DNA of 12,565 nt from an uncultured Opitutia bacterium (GTDB lineage Bacteria > Verrucomicrobiota > Verrucomicrobiia > Opitutales > UBA953), in contig CAINSX010000153.1 in assembly GCA_903853185.1 (NCBI GenBank), positions 1 through 12,565 of the forward strand, written 5' to 3'. Position numbers and translations under genes: made by a program. Below, in pieces: positions 9,257 through 12,565 of the stretch. The number at the start of each line of letters is the position of its first letter. Within the stretch, counting starts at the first letter, position 1. The notes under the pieces are model-generated. The model worked only from the letters and a program-made list of their open reading frames with translations, made no database searches and was not told where the DNA came from.

Positions 9257-9284
9257 ACGGTAAACCCCCCTAGGCTAATGTCAA
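9257..9284 (-). promoter_or_regulatory. Candidate sigma-70-type promoter for the giant gene
   Basis: On the minus strand a perfect TTGACA lies at 9284-9279. Sixteen bases further is TACCGT (9262-9257), a poor -10 match. If used, transcription would begin roughly 10-15 bases before ATG 9237, giving a very short leader. The spacer contains a run of six Gs. The -35 is convincing by eye and the -10 is not. Confidence 0.35.
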
Positions 9285-9320
9285 AGGATTGGTTATTCGC
9301 ATTTGTTCCAAAAGGCGGAA

Positions 9321-9376
9321 TAAAATCATTTAAAATCATTTAAATAGCATTTAAAATCATAAAACAGGCATTTAAA
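9321..9376. repeat. Helically phased TAAAATCATT repeats
   Basis: Units run TAAAATCATT, TAAAATCATT, TAAATAGCATT, TAAAATCATA, AAACAGGCATT, TAAA. Two are identical and the others degenerate, with unit lengths of 10 or 11. The A-tracts begin at 9322, 9332, 9342, 9353, 9361 and 9374. The block lies 43 bases upstream of the exbB start and about 85 bases upstream of the giant gene start. Confidence 0.65.
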
Positions 9377-9403
9377 GAGCGGGCTTGCGACTCTTTGAGG
9401 TTT

Positions 9404-9410
9404 GGGGAGG
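9404..9410 (+). promoter_or_regulatory. Shine-Dalgarno site deciding the exbB start
   Basis: GGGGAGG lies 8 bases before GTG 9419. It is the clearest purine-rich ribosome site in the window and supports GTG over the upstream TTG at 9395. Confidence 0.6.
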
Positions 9411-9418
9411 CTCATGGG

Positions 9419-9970
9419 GTGCAAACCCTACTCCAAGGAGCCGGAATCTTCATCTGGCCGTTGTCGATCTGCTCGCTGCTCGCCGTCTTCCTCGTCGTGG
9501 AACGTGCGTTGGCCCTGCGGGTCTCCCGCGTGGCTCCCGAGTCGGTTCTTAAGTCCGTCTTAAATGGTAACCTCGACCAAGTCGGGCCAGCTGACGGCGA
9601 GTCCGTCGCGGGCCGCTTGGTGCAACGCTGGAAAGACGGCGCCACCGGCGAAGTGCTCAAGGCCTGGACGCGCAACGAGCTGATCCGTCTCCATCGCGGC
9701 CTGCATCTCCTCGACAGTATCGTCGCCGCCGCCCCGCTCCTCGGCCTGCTCGGCACGGTCACGGGTCTCGCCACCCTCTTTCCGGAGCAAGGCCTGCCCG
9801 ATTCCCAGACGCTCACCCGTGGCGTCGGCCTCGCGCTGAGCACGACAATGATCGGCCTCTGCATCGCGATTCCGGCGCTCATCGCCGCGAACTGGCTCGG
9901 CCGTCGCCTTGAAGTCCTCTCTTCCCGTCTCGACGTGCTCGTCGAAGCGCTGGAAGCCCGCCGCCGATGA
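9419..9970 (+). CDS. exbB: ExbB/TolQ/MotA-family proton channel protein
   Basis: It is the inner-membrane proton-channel subunit that, with an ExbD/TolR partner, powers TonB- or Tol-type work at the outer membrane. The 183-residue product has three predicted membrane segments: about 10-27 (FIWPLSICSLLAVFLVV), 98-121 and 143-159. The second contains the family signature APLLGLLGTVTGLATLF, and the third is the GVGLALSTTMIGLCIAIPAL stretch. A cytoplasmic loop lies between segments 1 and 2. GTG 9419 is chosen because GGGGAGG (9404-9410) sits 8 bases before it; an in-frame TTG at 9395 would add 8 residues but has no good ribosome site. The stop overlaps the exbD start (ATGA), which implies translational coupling. 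TolQ cannot be separated from ExbB by sequence alone. No tonB, tolA or tolB is nearby, so the partner protein must be encoded elsewhere. Confidence 0.9.
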   Translation: MQTLLQGAGIFIWPLSICSLLAVFLVVERALALRVSRVAPESVLKSVLNGNLDQVGPADGESVAGRLVQRWKDGATGEVLKAWTRNELIRLHRGLHLLDSIVAAAPLLGLLGTVTGLATLFPEQGLPDSQTLTRGVGLALSTTMIGLCIAIPALIAANWLGRRLEVLSSRLDVLVEALEARRR

Positions 9971-10368
9971 GCCTCGTCGTCACGCGCCGCCGCCGCGCCG
10001 ACATCAATGTGGTGCCGCTCATCGACGTGATGGTGGTGCTGGTCTTCTTCCTGCTCATCAGCGGACGCCTCGAGCAGGCCCGCACGATGGCGATTATCCC
10101 GCCGACGGCTTCCGCGGGCTCCGAAGGCACGCCCGCCACGACGCTCGTCGTGGGCGTCGACCGCGACGGTAAGCTCTACCTGGAAGGTAAGGAGATCGCC
10201 TCCGCCGCGCTCGCCAAGGCCCTCGTTGACCACGCGCTGAAGTCGCCGGGTACCGAAGTGGTGATCGTTGCCGATGAGCGTTCGCTTACGGGCGCCGCCG
10301 TCCATGCGCTCGACGCGGTCGCCAAGGCCGGCCTGAAGCCGCGCCTGCAGACCCGCCAGCCGCGCTGA
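9967..10368 (+). CDS. exbD: ExbD/TolR-family biopolymer transport protein
   Basis: It is the partner of the preceding channel protein; its single membrane helix carries the aspartate that relays protons. The 133-residue product opens with a basic cytoplasmic tail (TRRRRADIN), then PLIDVMVVLVFFLLIS, with D20 matching the essential aspartate of the family (usual spelling xINVxPLIDVMLVLLIFF). The remainder is a periplasmic domain of the usual size, with the LVVGVDRDGKLYLEGKEI and VVIVADERS segments typical of ExbD/TolR. ATG 9967 overlaps the exbB stop by 4 bases. The region between the helix and the domain (about 35-60) is rich in P, A, T and G, like a flexible linker. ExbD versus TolR is not resolvable here. 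Confidence 0.9.
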   Translation: MSLVVTRRRRADINVVPLIDVMVVLVFFLLISGRLEQARTMAIIPPTASAGSEGTPATTLVVGVDRDGKLYLEGKEIASAALAKALVDHALKSPGTEVVIVADERSLTGAAVHALDAVAKAGLKPRLQTRQPR

Positions 10369-10378
10369 TTCTTTTCCC

Positions 10379-11461
10379 ATGTCCAAGCGTCCTTCTGAAG
10401 CCCTCCGTCTGCTGGAGGCCTACACGCAAGCCCACGGCACCTCCGGCCACGAGGACGCGGTTCGCGCGATCTTCGTCCGCGAACTGCGCGGCCGCACGCT
10501 GCAGGCCGACGGCCTCGGTGGCGTGCTCGCTTCGCCGGCGAAGGAGAAGAAGGGTCCGCGCGTGGTCCTCACGGCCCACATGGACGAGATCGGTTTCCTG
10601 GTTCAGTCGGTCACGCCCGACGGTTTTCTTCGCCTGACGCCCGTCGGCGGCTGGCCGGACGGCGTCCTCGCCGCCCAACGTCTCCGCATCTGGTCGCGCG
10701 CCGCGCAGAAGGAATTCATCGGTATCGTCGCTGCGCTCCCGCCCCACCAGGGCGGTGCCCAGGCCGCTTCGGCCGATAAGGTGCTGGTTGATATCGGTGC
10801 GCGCTCGGCGGAATCCGTCGCGCGACTCGGCATCCGCCCAGGCGATCCGGTCGTGCCCGAAGGCCCATTCACGGCCCTCGCTGAGCCCGGTCTCTATTCG
10901 GCCAAAGCCTTTGATAACCGCGTCGGCATGGCCGCGCTCACGCTCGCGACGCACGAGCTCGATGCTTCCGCGACGCCCTGCGAGTTGCTCGCCGTCGCAA
11001 CGGTGCAGGAAGAAGTCGGCTGCCGCGGCGCGGTCGTCGCCGCGCGTCTCGCGAAGCCCGATGTCGTGATCGTGCTCGAAGGCCCGCCGGCCGACGACCT
11101 GCCCGGCCTCGCGCCGCATGGCGAGATGCAGGGTGCCCTCGGCGGCGGCGTCCAGGTGCGCGCCTACGATCCGACGGCCATCATGAATCCCCGTCTCGTC
11201 GACTTGACCCTCGAGGTGGCGGCGGCGAAAGGTATCCCTTGCCAGCTCGCGGTCCGTCGCACGGGCGGAACCGATGCGCGTTCCTTCCAAGCCCACGAAC
11301 TGGGCGTCCCGGTCATCGTGCTCGGCGTGCCCGCGCGCTATATCCATACGCACAACGCGGTCATCGACGTCGCTGACCTGCAGGCCTGCGTCGACCTTTC
11401 CGTGGCGCTTGTCCGCCGCCTCGACGCGAAGACGGTGAAGGGCCTCACGCAGTATCTGTGA
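10379..11461 (+). CDS. M42-family metallo-aminopeptidase (glutamyl aminopeptidase/FrvX-like)
   Basis: It is a cytoplasmic dinuclear-metal peptidase that trims N-terminal residues from short peptides, usually as a large tetrahedral complex. The 360-residue length is normal for M42. Metal and catalytic residues are visible in order: AHMDEIGF (H67, D69), FDNRVG (D179), QEEVGCRGA (E211, E212), VLEGPPADD (E234, then D239 and D240), GGTDARSF, and YIHTHNAVID (H323). The position often occupied by aspartate in the bridging region is E234, followed by a PADD motif; I believe this variant occurs in part of the family. The start ATG 10379 lies 10 bases after exbD, with no Shine-Dalgarno site and the C/T-rich context ATTCTTTTCCC. 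Its stop overlaps the next gene by 4 bases. An endoglucanase label sometimes given to this family is unlikely to be right. Substrate specificity cannot be read from the sequence. Confidence 0.9.
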   Translation: MSKRPSEALRLLEAYTQAHGTSGHEDAVRAIFVRELRGRTLQADGLGGVLASPAKEKKGPRVVLTAHMDEIGFLVQSVTPDGFLRLTPVGGWPDGVLAAQRLRIWSRAAQKEFIGIVAALPPHQGGAQAASADKVLVDIGARSAESVARLGIRPGDPVVPEGPFTALAEPGLYSAKAFDNRVGMAALTLATHELDASATPCELLAVATVQEEVGCRGAVVAARLAKPDVVIVLEGPPADDLPGLAPHGEMQGALGGGVQVRAYDPTAIMNPRLVDLTLEVAAAKGIPCQLAVRRTGGTDARSFQAHELGVPVIVLGVPARYIHTHNAVIDVADLQACVDLSVALVRRLDAKTVKGLTQYL

Positions 11462-11730
11462 GCGGCATCTCCTGTCGTCTTAAGGTGAAGGCCGTCCCGG
11501 GCGCCTCGCGTTCCGAGATTGTGGGTCGCTTAGGTGAGGCCCTGAAGGTCCGCGTCGCCGCCCCGCCCGAAGGGGGCAAGGCCAACCGAGAAATCCTCGA
11601 GCTGCTGGCTGAGAAACTCGGACTGCCGGCCACCGGCGTGTCCTTGGTCTCCGGGGCGGCTTCGCCCGCGAAGGTCGTGGCGCTCCGGGGTGTCACGGCC
11701 GAACAGGCTTGGGCCCGTCTTCTGGCCTGA
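11458..11730 (+). CDS. DUF167 (YggU-type) small conserved protein
   Basis: This 90-residue protein belongs to a widespread family of unknown function with a small alpha/beta fold. Typical segments are LKVKAVPGASRSEIVG (about 8-23) and LKVRVAAPPEGGKANREILE (about 29-48), where PPxxGKAN is the family hallmark, followed by a helix (LLAEKLGL) and a VSLVSGAASPAKVVAL strand region. The start is GTG 11458, which overlaps the M42 stop as GTGA. This supports coupled translation, and no Shine-Dalgarno site is seen. The length is at the family norm. No function is assigned. Confidence 0.87.
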   Translation: MSGISCRLKVKAVPGASRSEIVGRLGEALKVRVAAPPEGGKANREILELLAEKLGLPATGVSLVSGAASPAKVVALRGVTAEQAWARLLA

Positions 11731-11780
11731 GTCTGCACAATCCGCTTGAGAGGGGAGGGGGCTCCGCTGACAGTAGGTCC

Positions 11781-12014
11781 ATGTGCGCGGACAAGAAACC
11801 CGCCTCGGCTTCCGGCAAGGAAGGCTTCGAGGCCGAACTCAAGAAGCTCGAGCAGCTCGTCGAGTCCCTCGAGTCCGGCGATGTCTCGCTCGATGAGCTC
11901 GTCGCGAAATATGAGGAAGGCATGCGCCTCCTGAAGTCCTGCCAGAAGTCGCTCGAGGCCGCCGAACTGCGCATCGAGCAGCTGGGTAAGCGCGGCGACG
12001 AATCGCAGGGCTGA
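11781..12014 (+). CDS. xseB: Exodeoxyribonuclease VII small subunit
   Basis: It is the small subunit of exonuclease VII, which degrades single-stranded DNA together with the large subunit XseA. The 77-residue product matches the family length and pattern: FEAELKKLEQLVESLESGDV (about 15-34), then SLDELVAKYEEGMRLLKSCQ (about 35-54) and KSLEAAELRIEQL (about 55-67), which form the two-helix coiled unit of the family. A short charged leader comes first. ATG 11781 is used because the upstream frame to 11709 has no family similarity; a weak AGG lies just before it. It follows DUF167 after 50 bases and its stop overlaps the dxs ATG by one base (TGATG). A neighbourhood of xseB and dxs is common in bacteria. 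xseA is not in the window. Confidence 0.9.
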   Translation: MCADKKPASASGKEGFEAELKKLEQLVESLESGDVSLDELVAKYEEGMRLLKSCQKSLEAAELRIEQLGKRGDESQG

Positions 12015-12565
12015 TGTCGCTCCTCGCGTCCATCCGCGGGCCAGAAGACGTCAAGGCCCTCGCTCCCGAGCAGCTCCCGCTCCTCGCGCAGGAGATCCGC
12101 GAACGCCTCGTCGCCGTGACGGCCAAGAACGGCGGCCACATCGGTCCCAATCTCGGCGTGGTCGAGCTCTCGATCGCGCTGCACCGCGTCTTCGGTACGC
12201 CGCAGGACAAGTTCGTGTTCGACGTGGCCCACCAGGGCTACGTGCACAAGCTGCTCACCGGCCGCAACGGCCCTGACTTCGATGGTATCCGTACGACGGG
12301 CGGCCTGAGCGGCTTCCTGAATCGCGAAGAGAGCCTGCACGATGTCTTCGGCGCGGGCCATGCCGGCACGGCGCTCTCCGCCGCCGTCGGTCTCGCCAAC
12401 GCCCGCGATCGCCTCGCCGAGGACTCCCATGTCGTCGCGCTCATCGGCGACGCGGCCCTCACCTGTGGCGTCACCATGGAGGCGCTCAACAACGCCGCCA
12501 AATCCACGAAGCGCTTGGTCATCGTCCTCAATGACAACGAGTGGTCCATCGACCGCAATGTCGGC
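12014..12565 (+). CDS. dxs: 1-deoxy-D-xylulose-5-phosphate synthase, N-terminal part, divergent motifs
   Basis: DXS condenses pyruvate and glyceraldehyde 3-phosphate with thiamine diphosphate, the first step of the MEP isoprenoid pathway. The first 184 residues are visible and the rest runs off the window. Family landmarks are present: GGHIGPNLGVVELSIALHRVF (about 38-58, with the conserved His), FDVAHQGYVHKLLTGR (about 66-81), the RxES region (LNREESLHDVFGAGHAGT), and LNDNEWSIDRNVG at the end of the window. Several usually conserved spellings differ: GDAALTCG replaces GDGALTAG or similar in the thiamine-binding motif, GAGHAGTALSAA replaces GTGHSSTSISAA, and NDNEWSI replaces NDNEMSI. The changes look coherent rather than like decay, so a lineage-specific DXS is more likely than a pseudogene. 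A non-DXS transketolase-like enzyme is possible but less likely given xseB directly upstream. Confidence 0.88.
   Translation, partial: MSLLASIRGPEDVKALAPEQLPLLAQEIRERLVAVTAKNGGHIGPNLGVVELSIALHRVFGTPQDKFVFDVAHQGYVHKLLTGRNGPDFDGIRTTGGLSGFLNREESLHDVFGAGHAGTALSAAVGLANARDRLAEDSHVVALIGDAALTCGVTMEALNNAAKSTKRLVIVLNDNEWSIDRNVG

Larger units (their letters stand above)
9238..9418. promoter_or_regulatory. AT-rich divergent promoter region
   Basis: This 181-base gap separates the minus-strand giant gene from exbB and must hold promoters for both. It is far more AT-rich than its surroundings. Near the giant gene are GTAAATT (9239), GTAAATT (9249) and GTAAACC (9260), spaced 10 and 11 bases apart. Farther right are a tandem TAAAATCATT (9321-9330 and 9331-9340) and degenerate copies to about 9376, with A-tracts again near a 10-11 base period. 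Many TAAAAT-like words could act as -10 boxes for exbB, so no single plus-strand promoter can be chosen. Confidence 0.6.

Noticed and set aside
9238..9339. Upstream in-frame start at 9339 adding 34 residues to the giant protein.
   Set aside because: It would bury the basic leader and hydrophobic helix 40 residues in, and its codons fall on the AT-rich repeats and candidate promoter. ATG 9237 gives a standard short prepilin leader.
9321..9376. Possible CRISPR-like array.
   Set aside because: Units are only 10-11 bases, contiguous and without spacers.
9395..9418. TTG start for exbB adding 8 residues.
   Set aside because: No ribosome site precedes it, while GTG 9419 has GGGGAGG 8 bases upstream and similarity begins after it.
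11709..11780. Upstream start for xseB at 11709.
   Set aside because: It overlaps the DUF167 3' end, adds 24 residues with no family similarity, and ATG 11781 gives the normal length.

Overview
The window is GC-rich chromosomal DNA from a bacterium. The best guess is Verrucomicrobiota, probably an Opitutae-like lineage. This rests on a giant pseudopilin-like protein resembling the Verru_Chthon cassette A type, a divergent DXS with unusual motif spellings, and weak use of Shine-Dalgarno sites. The lineage call is an inference from protein style; no database was searched.

Layout. (1) 1-1332, plus strand: the last 443 codons of a class I ribonucleotide reductase large subunit, closed by a strong intrinsic terminator. 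(2) 1333-1688: a 356-base gene-free stretch holding that terminator, two palindromes that share GGTAGGG/CCCTACC ends (REP-like), and a terminator that points to the minus strand. (3) 1689-2408, plus: 6-phosphogluconolactonase. (4) 2418-9237, minus: a two-gene unit made of a 1979-residue pseudopilin-like protein followed 7 bases later by a 290-residue putative lipoprotein. It converges on pgl with only 9 bases between the stop codons. (5) 9238-9418: an AT-rich divergent promoter region with two sets of short repeats spaced 10-11 bp apart. (6) 9419-12565, plus: a compact set of exbB, exbD, an M42 peptidase, a DUF167 protein, xseB and the start of dxs, with overlaps of 4, 4 and 1 bases and gaps of 10 and 50 bases.

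How the genes fit together. The right-hand cluster mixes an ExbB/ExbD energy-transducing pair with cytoplasmic housekeeping genes (peptide turnover, DNA repair, isoprenoid precursor synthesis). The tight spacing suggests co-transcription rather than one pathway. The left side is nucleotide and pentose-phosphate metabolism. The unusual part is the minus-strand unit. Its first protein has GspK/PilX-like ends around a very large, apparently extracytoplasmic middle, and its second protein is exported and possibly lipid-anchored. It is the best candidate in the window for an undescribed surface or secretion-related system. The only clear leftward terminator lies beyond pgl, so transcripts from this unit could run antisense through the whole pgl gene.
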